Shown piece by piece: positions 1 to 5,786 of a stretch of 8,335 bases of DNA. The position numbers and the translations under genes are program-made. Within the stretch, counting starts at the first letter, position 1; each line of letters opens with the position of its first letter. Under the pieces are notes generated by a model. The model made no database searches. It saw only the letters and a program-made list of their open reading frames with translations, and was not told where the DNA came from. The DNA comes from Actinomycetes bacterium (GTDB lineage: Bacteria > Actinomycetota > Acidimicrobiia > Acidimicrobiales > Microtrichaceae), in assembly GCA_023437745.1 (NCBI GenBank), contig JAEZFI010000124.1, positions 1 to 8,335 on the forward strand. Reading direction: 5' to 3'.

Positions 1-179
1 AATCCGACCTGCGCGGTGATCTCCGGAGCCAGCGCGTCGGCGACCCAGTCGACGGCCTCCTCGAGGTCGTAGACGGATCGCCGCGGCCGCTGGGCCAGCC
101 CGGCCGTGGTGCTGCCCACCGACACGGCCGCGATCACGAACGTGGTCACGACCGACAACGCGGCGAACAGGAAGATCAC
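1..179 (-). CDS. Small membrane protein, N-terminal part (cut by window edge)
   Basis: Only the first 59 codons are visible; the rest lies beyond the left edge. The reading begins at a GTG, 8 bases after the stop of the acyl-CoA dehydrogenase gene, so the two are probably co-transcribed. The translation starts MIFLFAALSVVTTFVIAAVS, a single hydrophobic segment at about residues 2-22. A short basic stretch (QRPRR) follows, then an acidic, predicted helical stretch with VDWVADALAPEITAQV around residues 43-58. The basic residues after the membrane segment suggest the C-terminal part is cytoplasmic. I recall similar small actinobacterial membrane proteins of unknown function with a VxxVADxLxxE(I/L)TAxL-like motif, but I cannot name a family. 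No clear Shine-Dalgarno precedes the GTG, so the start is the likeliest choice rather than proven. Codon use has strong third-position G/C as in the neighbours. Confidence 0.6.
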   Translation of the reverse strand, partial: MIFLFAALSVVTTFVIAAVSVGSTTAGLAQRPRRSVYDLEEAVDWVADALAPEITAQVG

Positions 180-187
180 GAGCGAGG

Positions 188-1303
188 TCAGATCCCGATG
201 CGCTGCGCGAGGAGCTCGCGGTGGTACGTGGGGTCGCCGAAGAGCAGCTCGGAGCTCTTGGCCCGCTTGAAGTAGAGGTGCGCCGGGTGCTCCCAGGTGA
301 AGCCGATGCCGCCGTGGATCTGGATGTTCTCGGCGGTCGTGTGGAAGTACGCCTCGGAGCAGTAGCTCTTGGCGAGGCTGGCGACCGAGGGCAGCTCGTC
401 GTTCATCTCGGACGCACACCAGCCGGCGTAGTACGCGGCCGACTTGGCGGACTCGACCTCGAGGAGCATGTCGGCGCACTTGTGCTTGATGGCCTGGAAC
501 GAGCCGATCGGGCGGCCGAACTGCACGCGGTCCTTGGCGTACTGCACAGCCATCTCGAGGCACTCCTGGGCGCCGCCGACCTGCTCGGCGGCGAGTGCCA
601 CCGCGGCGAGGTCGAGGACGGTCGAGAGCACCGACCAGCCGTTGCCCTCGGTGCCGATCAGCTTGGCCGGCGTGTTCTCGAACTGGAGGCGGGCCTGCTT
701 GCGGGTCTGGTCCATGGTCGACAGCGCCGTGCGGGTGAGGCCCGAGGCGTCGCCGTCCACGGCGAACAGGGAGACACCGGCGCCGGTGCGGGCGGCGACG
801 ATCACCAGGTTCGCGACGTGGCCGTCGAGCACGTACATCTTCTCGCCGGAGATCGTCCACGAGTCGCCCGAGCCGGACGCCTCGATGGTGATGCCCTCCT
901 CGTCCCACCGGCCGTTCTGCTCGGTGAAGGCGACGGTGGCGATGGTCTCGCCCGAGGCGATGCCCGGGAGGTACGCGGCCTTGGCGGCGTCGTCACCCGA
1001 GTGGATCAGCGTGTTGGCGGCGAGGACGACGGTGGAGAAGTACGGGGCGCACAGCAGACGGCGACCCATCTCCTCCAGCACGACGATGAGCTCGACGTAG
1101 CTGTAGCCCGAGCCACCGAACTCCTCGGGGATGATCAGCCCCTGGAGGCCGAGCTGCTCACCCATCTGCGACCAGACGGCGGGGTCGTACCCGGTCTCGG
1201 TCTCCATCTGCTCACGCACCGCGGACTCGGGGGACTTCGCGTTGAGGAAGTCCTTCACGACCTTGCGGAGCTCTTCTTGTTCCTCGGAGAAGGCAAAGTT
1301 CAT
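188..1303 (-). CDS. Acyl-CoA dehydrogenase family protein (FadE-like)
   Basis: This 371-residue protein has acyl-CoA dehydrogenase architecture: a helical N-terminal domain (about 1-115, beginning MNFAFSEEQEELRK), a central beta domain (about 120-215, with VAFTEQNG and the SGEKMYVLDG loop) and a C-terminal helical domain (about 225-371). The C-terminal signature DRVQFGRPIGSFQAIKH (258-274) and IQIHGGIGFTWEHPAHLYFKRA-type flavin-contacting region (327-348) are clear. The expected reaction is FAD-dependent alpha,beta-dehydrogenation of an acyl-CoA in fatty acid or steroid side-chain breakdown; the substrate cannot be read from sequence. By eye, the medium-chain enzyme's catalytic Glu near the C-terminus falls on Phe355, and the alternative helix-G Glu of isovaleryl-CoA dehydrogenase falls on Ala233. 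It may therefore be the non-catalytic partner of a two-gene enzyme such as mycobacterial FadE pairs, although no second copy is in the window. The ATG at 1303 was chosen because it gives the family N-terminus; an in-frame extension to 1366 would add 21 unfamily-like residues and overlap the antitoxin promoter region. Confidence 0.93.
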   Translation of the reverse strand: MNFAFSEEQEELRKVVKDFLNAKSPESAVREQMETETGYDPAVWSQMGEQLGLQGLIIPEEFGGSGYSYVELIVVLEEMGRRLLCAPYFSTVVLAANTLIHSGDDAAKAAYLPGIASGETIATVAFTEQNGRWDEEGITIEASGSGDSWTISGEKMYVLDGHVANLVIVAARTGAGVSLFAVDGDASGLTRTALSTMDQTRKQARLQFENTPAKLIGTEGNGWSVLSTVLDLAAVALAAEQVGGAQECLEMAVQYAKDRVQFGRPIGSFQAIKHKCADMLLEVESAKSAAYYAGWCASEMNDELPSVASLAKSYCSEAYFHTTAENIQIHGGIGFTWEHPAHLYFKRAKSSELLFGDPTYHRELLAQRIGI

Positions 1304-1309
1304 GGGCGC

Positions 1310-1315
1310 ACTGTC
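1310..1315 (-). promoter_or_regulatory. Putative -10 box for leaderless acyl-CoA dehydrogenase gene
   Basis: On the minus strand GACAGT ends 6 bases before the ATG at 1303, and no Shine-Dalgarno lies between them. GANNNT is a weaker match than TANNNT, but the position fits a transcript starting at or next to the start codon. A palindromic pair GCCGGC-TG-GCCGGC at 1323-1336 sits just upstream, near where a -35 element or repressor would bind; no recognisable -35 is seen. Confidence 0.4.
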
Positions 1316-1348
1316 GCGGACCGCCGGCTGGCCGGCAAGCGCAGTCGC

Positions 1349-1367
1349 GTACACACGAGTACACACG
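1349..1367 (+). repeat. Two 9-base direct repeats, candidate antitoxin operator
   Basis: GTACACACG occurs at 1349-1357 and again at 1359-1367, identical and with a period of exactly 10 bases, about one turn of B-form DNA. If transcription starts at the antitoxin ATG (1386), the pair covers about -37 to -19, overlapping the -35 region and spacer. Phd/VapB antitoxins are known to repress their own promoters by binding short repeated sites, alone or with the toxin. The assignment as operator is inferred from position and spacing. Confidence 0.5.
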
Positions 1368-1373
1368 CCGGGC

Positions 1374-1379
1374 TACCGT
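1374..1379 (+). promoter_or_regulatory. Putative -10 box for the toxin-antitoxin operon
   Basis: TACCGT matches the actinobacterial TANNNT -10 pattern and ends 6 bases before the antitoxin ATG at 1386, placing the transcript start on or beside the start codon. There is no purine-rich ribosome binding site in the 12 bases before the ATG. The element lies just downstream of the 10-base-period direct repeats. Confidence 0.55.
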
Positions 1380-1385
1380 GGCGCG

Positions 1386-1664
1386 ATGGAGCAGGTGGGC
1401 GCACGGGAGCTGCGGGCGGACCTCGCGTCGATGCTCCGGCGGGCGGAGCGCGGCGAGCGCCTCGTGATCACGAGCGGCGGACGCCCGGTCGCCCAGCTGG
1501 GACCGATCGGACCCGGCGACGGCACGCTGACCCTCGCCGACCTCGCCGCGGCGGGCCTGGTCGAGCCCGCCGCCCGCGCCGACCGGCCCGGGCCGTCGAT
1601 GACCATGCCGACGTGGGCGGGCACCCGCCTCGACCAGCTGGTCCGCGAGATCCGGGGCCGCTGA
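1386..1664 (+). CDS. Type II antitoxin, Phd/YefM family
   Basis: This 92-residue protein begins MEQVGARELRADLASMLRRA, followed by GERLVITSGGRPVAQLGPI (about 23-41). This is the pattern of the Phd/YefM DNA-binding fold: an N-terminal strand, a helix with RELR, then a two-strand turn around the G-RPVA-L motif. Residues 42-92 are rich in Ala, Gly and Pro and are expected to fold against the toxin. The N-terminal domain would bind the operon's own promoter and the C-terminal part would neutralise the PIN toxin encoded 2 bases downstream. The start is set by the family N-terminus and by the TACCGT box 6 bases upstream. The frame is open further upstream to 1131, but that is only the antisense of the acyl-CoA dehydrogenase. 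Phd-type antitoxins paired with VapC toxins are common in actinomycetes. Confidence 0.87.
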   Translation: MEQVGARELRADLASMLRRAERGERLVITSGGRPVAQLGPIGPGDGTLTLADLAAAGLVEPAARADRPGPSMTMPTWAGTRLDQLVREIRGR

Positions 1665-1666
1665 CG

Positions 1667-2077
1667 ATGACGCTCGCGCTCGACACGACGGCGCTGCTCG
1701 CCCGCTACCTCGACGGCCCGTTCCGGCCCGTCGTGCTCGCTGCCATGGACGAGGACCACGACTGGTGCGCCTCCGCGATGGCCCTCAGCGAGGCGATGAT
1801 GCTCGTGGACCGACTCGGCGACGACCCCACCCGCACCGACGAGCTGCGAGGAGCGCTGCGCGACGACTGGGAGCGCATCTGCGTGGTCCCGGTGGACCAG
1901 CGCTGCCTCGACCGGGCGGCCGAGCTGGGTCGCACGCACCCGGTGCGCACCACCGACGCCATCCACCTCGCCGCCGCCGACCGGCTGCCGCGCCCGCTCC
2001 GCTACGCCACGTTCGACCCGGCGCAGATCCCCGTGGCGCTGGCGCTCGGCTTCGAGGTGGTCAGCACCGTCGGGTGA
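1667..2077 (+). CDS. vapC: VapC-type PIN-domain toxin (ribonuclease)
   Basis: This 136-residue protein has the typical length of single-domain VapC toxins. The acidic PIN active-site residues are in their expected order: Asp6 in LALDTTALL, Glu42 in ALSEAMM, Asp97 in RTTDAIHLAAA and Asp117 in ATFDPAQ. These normally hold Mg2+ or Mn2+ for cleavage of RNA, often tRNA or rRNA in VapC proteins; the target here is unknown. The C-terminus ALALGFEVV is also a usual VapC ending. Since all four acidic positions are intact, the toxin looks active. It starts 2 bases after the antitoxin stop codon, so the two are translationally coupled. There is only a weak G-rich stretch upstream as a possible ribosome site. 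The next gene, a hydrolase 41 bases downstream, is not part of this system by its family. Confidence 0.9.
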   Translation: MTLALDTTALLARYLDGPFRPVVLAAMDEDHDWCASAMALSEAMMLVDRLGDDPTRTDELRGALRDDWERICVVPVDQRCLDRAAELGRTHPVRTTDAIHLAAADRLPRPLRYATFDPAQIPVALALGFEVVSTVG

Positions 2078-2106
2078 GCCGGGGTGGCAACGGCGCCGGC
2101 GGGTGC

Positions 2107-2112
2107 GATGAT
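2107..2112 (+). promoter_or_regulatory. Weak putative -10 box upstream of the MBL-fold gene
   Basis: GATGAT ends exactly 6 bases before the ATG at 2119, the same spacing as the other proposed leaderless starts. It fits GANNNT rather than TANNNT and no -35 is apparent, so it could be chance. If functional, the hydrolase is transcribed separately from the toxin-antitoxin pair, which would fit their unrelated functions. Confidence 0.3.
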
Positions 2113-2118
2113 CGACCC

Positions 2119-2742
2119 ATGGCCATCGATCCCGCCACCACGCTCCACCACTCGGACACCGACCTCGAGATCCACAAGGTGGTCGTGGGGCCGTTCGAGA
2201 ACAACGTGTTCGTGCTGCGGTGCCGCCACACCGGCGAGGCCGTGCTCATCGACGCCGCGAACGAGCACGAGCAGCTGCTGGAGCTCGCCCGGGCGCTCGG
2301 CGTCCGGCGGGTGCTGGAGACGCACGGCCACTGGGACCACATCCAGGCCGTGACCGAGATGCGCGACGCCGGCTACTCCGTCGGGGTCACGAGCAAGGAC
2401 GCGTCGATGCTGCCGAGCTACGACGACATCATCGGGCACGACGAGGTCATCGAGGTGGGCGACCTCCGGGTCCGCACCATCCACAACCCCGGGCACACAC
2501 CGGGGTCGATGTCCTTCCTCGTCGAGGGCAAGCCGATCCTGTTCAGCGGCGACACGCTGTTCCCCGGCGGGCCGGGCAACACCAAGAACGAGGGCGGCGA
2601 CTTCACGACCATCATCCGCTCGATCGACGAGCTGCTCTTCCCGCTCGCCCCCGACACCCTCGTGCTCCCGGGACACGGGCTCGACACGACGATCGCGACC
2701 GAGCGGCCGCACCTTCAGGAGTGGATCGACCGGGGTTGGTGA
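2119..2742 (+). CDS. MBL-fold metallo-hydrolase, glyoxalase II-like
   Basis: The 207-residue protein carries the full metal-binding set of the metallo-beta-lactamase superfamily. These are THGHWDH (His69, His71, Asp73, His74), His126 in NPGHTPGS, Asp145 in FSGDTLF and His186 in LPGHG. GHTPGS and the GDTLFPGG loop are typical of the glyoxalase II/YcbL-like branch, which hydrolyses thioesters such as S-lactoyl conjugates; the exact substrate is not readable. The protein is cytosolic, with no signal peptide. The first ~25 residues form the usual strand entry (VVGPFENNVFVLR). The length fits the short branch without the C-terminal substrate-binding domain of classical glyoxalase II. The ATG at 2119 gives a normal N-terminus. 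Its last 28 bases overlap, tail to tail, the end of the DUF4184-type gene on the other strand. Confidence 0.93.
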   Translation: MAIDPATTLHHSDTDLEIHKVVVGPFENNVFVLRCRHTGEAVLIDAANEHEQLLELARALGVRRVLETHGHWDHIQAVTEMRDAGYSVGVTSKDASMLPSYDDIIGHDEVIEVGDLRVRTIHNPGHTPGSMSFLVEGKPILFSGDTLFPGGPGNTKNEGGDFTTIIRSIDELLFPLAPDTLVLPGHGLDTTIATERPHLQEWIDRGW

Positions 2743-3548
2743 GCCGGTCGGGCGACGAGGCGGGGCCGGGCGAGCACGCTGCCCAGCACCGTCCCGAGGA
2801 ACGCCACCCACGCGAAGGCCATCACGACGACGGAGATGCCGGACTCGATGTGCTGGCCGTACAGCTGGTGGGTGCCGCTCCGACTCCAGGCGTAGCCCAC
2901 GCCGCCGGCGATCCCCAGCACGATGCCGGCGAGGCACACGGCGCGGCCCGGCCCGTCGAGCTCGACGTCGGGGACCGGCTCGCCATGGGCGATGCGACCC
3001 TCGGCTGCCAGCCGGCGAAGGATCACCAGCGCGGCGACGACGCCCACGGCGCTGCTGCCGTACTGGAGCAACGTCGCGATCCGGACGTGGCGTGCACCGA
3101 GCTGGGCGACGGACGTCCCGAGCGCGGGGATCGCCTTCACCGCAGCGCCGTCGTTGTGGGTGAAGCTGTCCCACACGATGTGGCTGACCGCGCCGACCGC
3201 CGCCGAGCCGACCGTGATCCACCACGGGTAGCGATGGCGCGCCGCCGCGGCGTACTGGCGGACGTCGAGATCGCCGACGTCGGGGAGCGCGAACGGCAGG
3301 ACCGGCATGACCGCGCGCCGCACGACCACCGTGAGCACGACGGCCAGCAGGACCACCCACGGGAGGTTCCTCGCGGCGTGGCCGTCGAACCAGAGCGCGA
3401 TGCCGAGCGGTCCGTAGCCCCAGCCATTGGTCACGTAGAAGAGGTCCGGGGCCATCGATCCCGCGACGAGCGCCACCCCGTCCCACCGGCGGGCGCCCCC
3501 CACGAGCGGGAGGAGCGGCGCCTGGTGCGGCAGGAACGTGAACGGCAC
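2715..3548 (-). CDS. DUF4184 family membrane protein
   Basis: This 277-residue protein matches the pattern I associate with DUF4184: an N-terminal PFTF-PHQAPLLPL segment (2-15), VAGSMAPDLFY (28-38) and VSHIVWDSFTH (121-131). The Asp and His residues in these motifs resemble those of membrane proteins related to YdjM/LexA-regulated hydrolases, but no activity is established. Hydrophobic segments are visible at about 63-80, 110-126, 162-178, 202-221 and 236-256, so it is an inner-membrane protein with about five or more spans. A cytoplasmic or periplasmic loop near 180-200 is charged. The start is a GTG at 3548: it gives the conserved N-terminus and lies 7 bases after a TACCGT box. The frame remains open to 3788 but that extension is Arg-rich antisense of the neighbouring gene. 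It is transcribed alone. Confidence 0.85.
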   Translation of the reverse strand: MPFTFLPHQAPLLPLVGGARRWDGVALVAGSMAPDLFYVTNGWGYGPLGIALWFDGHAARNLPWVVLLAVVLTVVVRRAVMPVLPFALPDVGDLDVRQYAAAARHRYPWWITVGSAAVGAVSHIVWDSFTHNDGAAVKAIPALGTSVAQLGARHVRIATLLQYGSSAVGVVAALVILRRLAAEGRIAHGEPVPDVELDGPGRAVCLAGIVLGIAGGVGYAWSRSGTHQLYGQHIESGISVVVMAFAWVAFLGTVLGSVLARPRLVARPAHQPRSIHS

Positions 3549-3555
3549 GGCTGGA

Positions 3556-3561
3556 ACGGTA
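3556..3561 (-). promoter_or_regulatory. Putative -10 box for leaderless DUF4184 gene
   Basis: On the minus strand TACCGT ends 7 bases before the GTG at 3548, with no Shine-Dalgarno between. The hexamer is the same as the toxin-antitoxin -10. Its spacing to the start codon supports the GTG start over the longer open frame. No convincing -35 is visible. Confidence 0.5.
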
Positions 3562-3616
3562 CGACCCCACAGCGCCCTGCGCCCCTCGCCCTGCGGAGCT
3601 CTCCACCAGCGTCTCG

Positions 3617-3622
3617 TACGGT
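3617..3622 (+). promoter_or_regulatory. Putative -10 box for leaderless hypothetical gene
   Basis: TACGGT ends 6 bases before the GTG at 3629 and only 3 bases before the alternative GTG at 3626. The spacing seen at the other genes in the window favours 3629 as the start codon and first transcribed codon. It is divergent from the DUF4184 promoter, with 55 bases between the two -10 boxes. Confidence 0.5.
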
Positions 3623-3628
3623 GGCGTG

Positions 3629-4045
3629 GTGACGAACGGACCCGACGACGGCGGCGCGGTGCTGCCCGCCGAGCAGCGACCCCTCGACCACACACCGATC
3701 CGCACCGACGCGCTGCCCGCCACGCCGACCCGCGATCGGTCCATCCCGGCCACGGCGTGGGTCGAGGCGCCGGCCTCCCTGCGTTCATCGGGTGACGACC
3801 TCGCAGGCACCCCGGTCCCTCGCTTCACCCGGCGGATCGGCCGGTGGCTCCTGTGGCGTGCCGGACCGGCGAAGGGCGACGCCCGCTACACGGCGATCGA
3901 CGCCGAGGACCTCGAACGGAGCTTCACGTTCCGACTCCGACCCGACGGGTCAGCGGACGGCACCGGTCCGTCCGGCGTCCACCACACCAGGTTCCGCGCC
4001 TGGAAGGAGGACCTGCGCGACGCCGGCGACGCCGGCGGAGCCTGA
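3629..4045 (+). CDS. Conserved-looking hypothetical protein, 138 residues
   Basis: I do not recognise a named family. Third codon positions are overwhelmingly G or C throughout and the gene fills the space between two divergent or convergent neighbours, so it is a real gene rather than a shadow. The first ~60 residues are rich in Pro, Asp, Thr and Ala and look disordered. The centre (about 61-95) is the likely folded or functional part: TPVPRFTRRIGRWLLWRAGP followed by a DARYTAIDAEDL stretch, with an amphipathic basic helix RRIGRWLLWR. The end (about 98-130) has FTFRLRPDG and a RFRAWKEDLRDA helix. There is no signal peptide or obvious membrane span, and no catalytic motif. The central Arg/Trp-rich helix could contact a membrane surface or a nucleic acid; that is speculation. 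Two adjacent GTG codons (3626, 3629) are possible starts; the promoter spacing favours the second. Confidence 0.7.
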   Translation: MTNGPDDGGAVLPAEQRPLDHTPIRTDALPATPTRDRSIPATAWVEAPASLRSSGDDLAGTPVPRFTRRIGRWLLWRAGPAKGDARYTAIDAEDLERSFTFRLRPDGSADGTGPSGVHHTRFRAWKEDLRDAGDAGGA

Positions 4046-4058
4046 CGCGGGGTGCCGC

Positions 4059-4913
4059 CTACTCGTTGACGCTGAAGGAGCCGAACATGCGGTCGAACTC
4101 GAGCCGCATGGCCTCGACCTGCTCCTGGGGTGCGATGCCGAGGAAGATCGCTGCGCCGCTCGGGATCTTCTGCAGGCGGGCGCGGATGATGACGCTCTTG
4201 CCCTCCCACGTCCCCGACCCCTCGACGTCGGCCGCCTCGAGGTACCCGCTGAGGTCCTGGTCGAGGCCGACGACCTCGCCGTCGATCTGCGCCATCGCCC
4301 CGGCGGCGGCCGTCTCGATGTCCATCTCGACCACCGCGGGGAAGGCCACCTCGCCGGCGGCGATGGCGAACTCGCCGCGGTCGGCGAACAGGAGCGTGGT
4401 CGTCGCCGTGCCGGTGGCCGTCTCCACGCTGCTCTCGCGGCGGCTCGTCGGGGGCATCTCCATCGAGAAGGAGCCCTCACGGGGCGTCTGCCGCTCCCAC
4501 GTCGCGTCGGCCGGCGCCGTCGTGGTCGTGGGCTCGACCGCGGCGACCTCCGGCTCGTCCTCGCCGCCGAAGATCTTGAAGGCCCCGAAGAGCGCTCCCC
4601 CGATGAGCGCCAACACGAGGAGCACCAGCCCCCCGACCTTGAGGTAGGGCGTGTAGTCGTCGGACAGGCGCTTGTCGATCGGGACCTGCTTGATGATCCG
4701 GACTTCGCCGTCCTTGCCGTAGTTGTGGGCGCCGATGTGCTCGTAGTGCTCCTCGGGCGTGACCGGGGGCGCGTTCATCCCGGGCATCGCCCCGTGCGCG
4801 CCGCCGCCCGGGGTCTGACCGAACGGGGCGGCGCCCCACGCCGGGGCGCTCGGCGGCGCGGTGGGCGGCGGCATCCCCCCGGGAGCGGGCGCAGGTGACT
4901 CCTGATCGGTCAT
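4059..4913 (-). CDS. Single-span membrane-anchored protein with Pro/Gly-rich N-terminus
   Basis: This 284-residue protein has three parts. Residues 1-50 are Pro/Gly/Ala-rich with several Met, low in complexity and probably disordered. Residues 51-91 are a charged cytoplasmic segment (EEHYEHIGAHNYGKDGEVR and a basic KQVPIDKR). One strong transmembrane helix spans about 92-116 (VGGLVLLVLALIGGALFG). It is followed by an acidic, Thr-rich linker (about 117-140, with a TTTTA run) and an outside domain of about 145 residues. The outer domain starts EGSFSMEMPP and ends FDRMFGSFSVNE. These brackets resemble actinobacterial extracytoplasmic domains with a GFSVxxPG start and a FxxSF end, whose function I do not know. 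There is no catalytic motif and no lipobox. A GAGG sequence lies 4 bases before the ATG, a usable if close ribosome site, so this gene probably has a leader. It converges with the 138-residue gene with a 13-base gap. Confidence 0.8.
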   Translation of the reverse strand: MTDQESPAPAPGGMPPPTAPPSAPAWGAAPFGQTPGGGAHGAMPGMNAPPVTPEEHYEHIGAHNYGKDGEVRIIKQVPIDKRLSDDYTPYLKVGGLVLLVLALIGGALFGAFKIFGGEDEPEVAAVEPTTTTAPADATWERQTPREGSFSMEMPPTSRRESSVETATGTATTTLLFADRGEFAIAAGEVAFPAVVEMDIETAAAGAMAQIDGEVVGLDQDLSGYLEAADVEGSGTWEGKSVIIRARLQKIPSGAAIFLGIAPQEQVEAMRLEFDRMFGSFSVNE

Positions 4914-4980
4914 GGAGCCTCATGTTGGCCGGTGAACGCCGATCCGGCAACGACCACTGTGCCGGACGCCCCCAGACGGC

Positions 4981-5006
4981 AATACCACTAAGCGCATAGG
5001 GGAAAT
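4981..5006 (+). promoter_or_regulatory. Imperfect dyad upstream of sufC, candidate Fe-S regulator site
   Basis: Two 10-base arms, AATACCACTA (4981-4990) and TAGGGGAAAT (4997-5006), are inverted with 7 of 10 positions matching around a 6-base centre AGCGCA. The dyad runs up to and touches the proposed -10 box, a repressor-like position. IscR/SufR regulators of the Rrf2 or ArsR-like types bind A/T-flanked dyads in suf promoters, and the ATACC-xCTA/TAG-xGG core recalls IscR type 1 sites, but the arms are shorter and the match is partial. It stands out as the most A/T-rich stretch in its surroundings. It also lies in the divergent region shared with the membrane-anchored protein gene. Confidence 0.35.
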
Positions 5007-5011
5007 ACACT
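5006..5011 (+). promoter_or_regulatory. Putative -10 box for leaderless sufC
   Basis: TACACT fits TANNNT and ends 7 bases before the sufC ATG at 5019. The AGGGGA stretch at 4998-5003 is 15 bases from the ATG, too far to be its ribosome site. A leaderless sufCSU transcript is the simplest reading. It also indicates that sufC is the first gene of its operon here, not an internal gene behind sufB and sufD. Confidence 0.55.
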
Positions 5012-5018
5012 GGCCGTC

Positions 5019-5782
<764 letters not shown>

Positions 5783-5786
<4 letters not shown>

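Noticed and set aside
1323..1336. GCCGGC-TG-GCCGGC palindrome in the divergent region
   Set aside because: Palindromic G/C hexamers are frequent in such DNA. It is noted under the acyl-CoA dehydrogenase promoter but not called as an operator on its own.
1304..1366. Upstream extension of the acyl-CoA dehydrogenase to a start at 1366 (21 extra residues)
   Set aside because: The family N-terminus starts at the ATG at 1303. The extension would cross the GACAGT box and come close to the antitoxin promoter.
221..2077. 618-residue open frame on the plus strand opposite the acyl-CoA dehydrogenase
   Set aside because: Up to about 1300 it is antisense to a clear acyl-CoA dehydrogenase, and the translation is repetitive Arg/Gly/Leu/Val. 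Only its last part is real, as the VapC toxin from 1667.
1386..2077. A phage-defence or mobile island around the toxin-antitoxin pair
   Set aside because: No integrase, transposase, terminal repeats, attachment site or composition shift surrounds it. The flanking genes are ordinary metabolic genes.
3549..3788. 80-residue N-terminal extension of the DUF4184 protein
   Set aside because: It is Arg-rich and antisense to the 138-residue gene. The conserved PFTF start and TACCGT box at 3556-3561 fix the start at 3548.
2002..3828. 608-residue open frame on the minus strand, and similar long frames at 2220-3632 and 5645-6889
   Set aside because: These are shadows of genes in other frames, caused by high GC making stop codons rare. 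Their translations are low-complexity and rich in Arg, Pro, Gly, Val or His, with no family motif.
4034..4059. GGCGG and CCGCC inverted repeat between the convergent genes at 4045 and 4059
   Set aside because: Only 5 bases with a 16-base loop, likely to occur by chance in DNA of this GC content. No U-tract.
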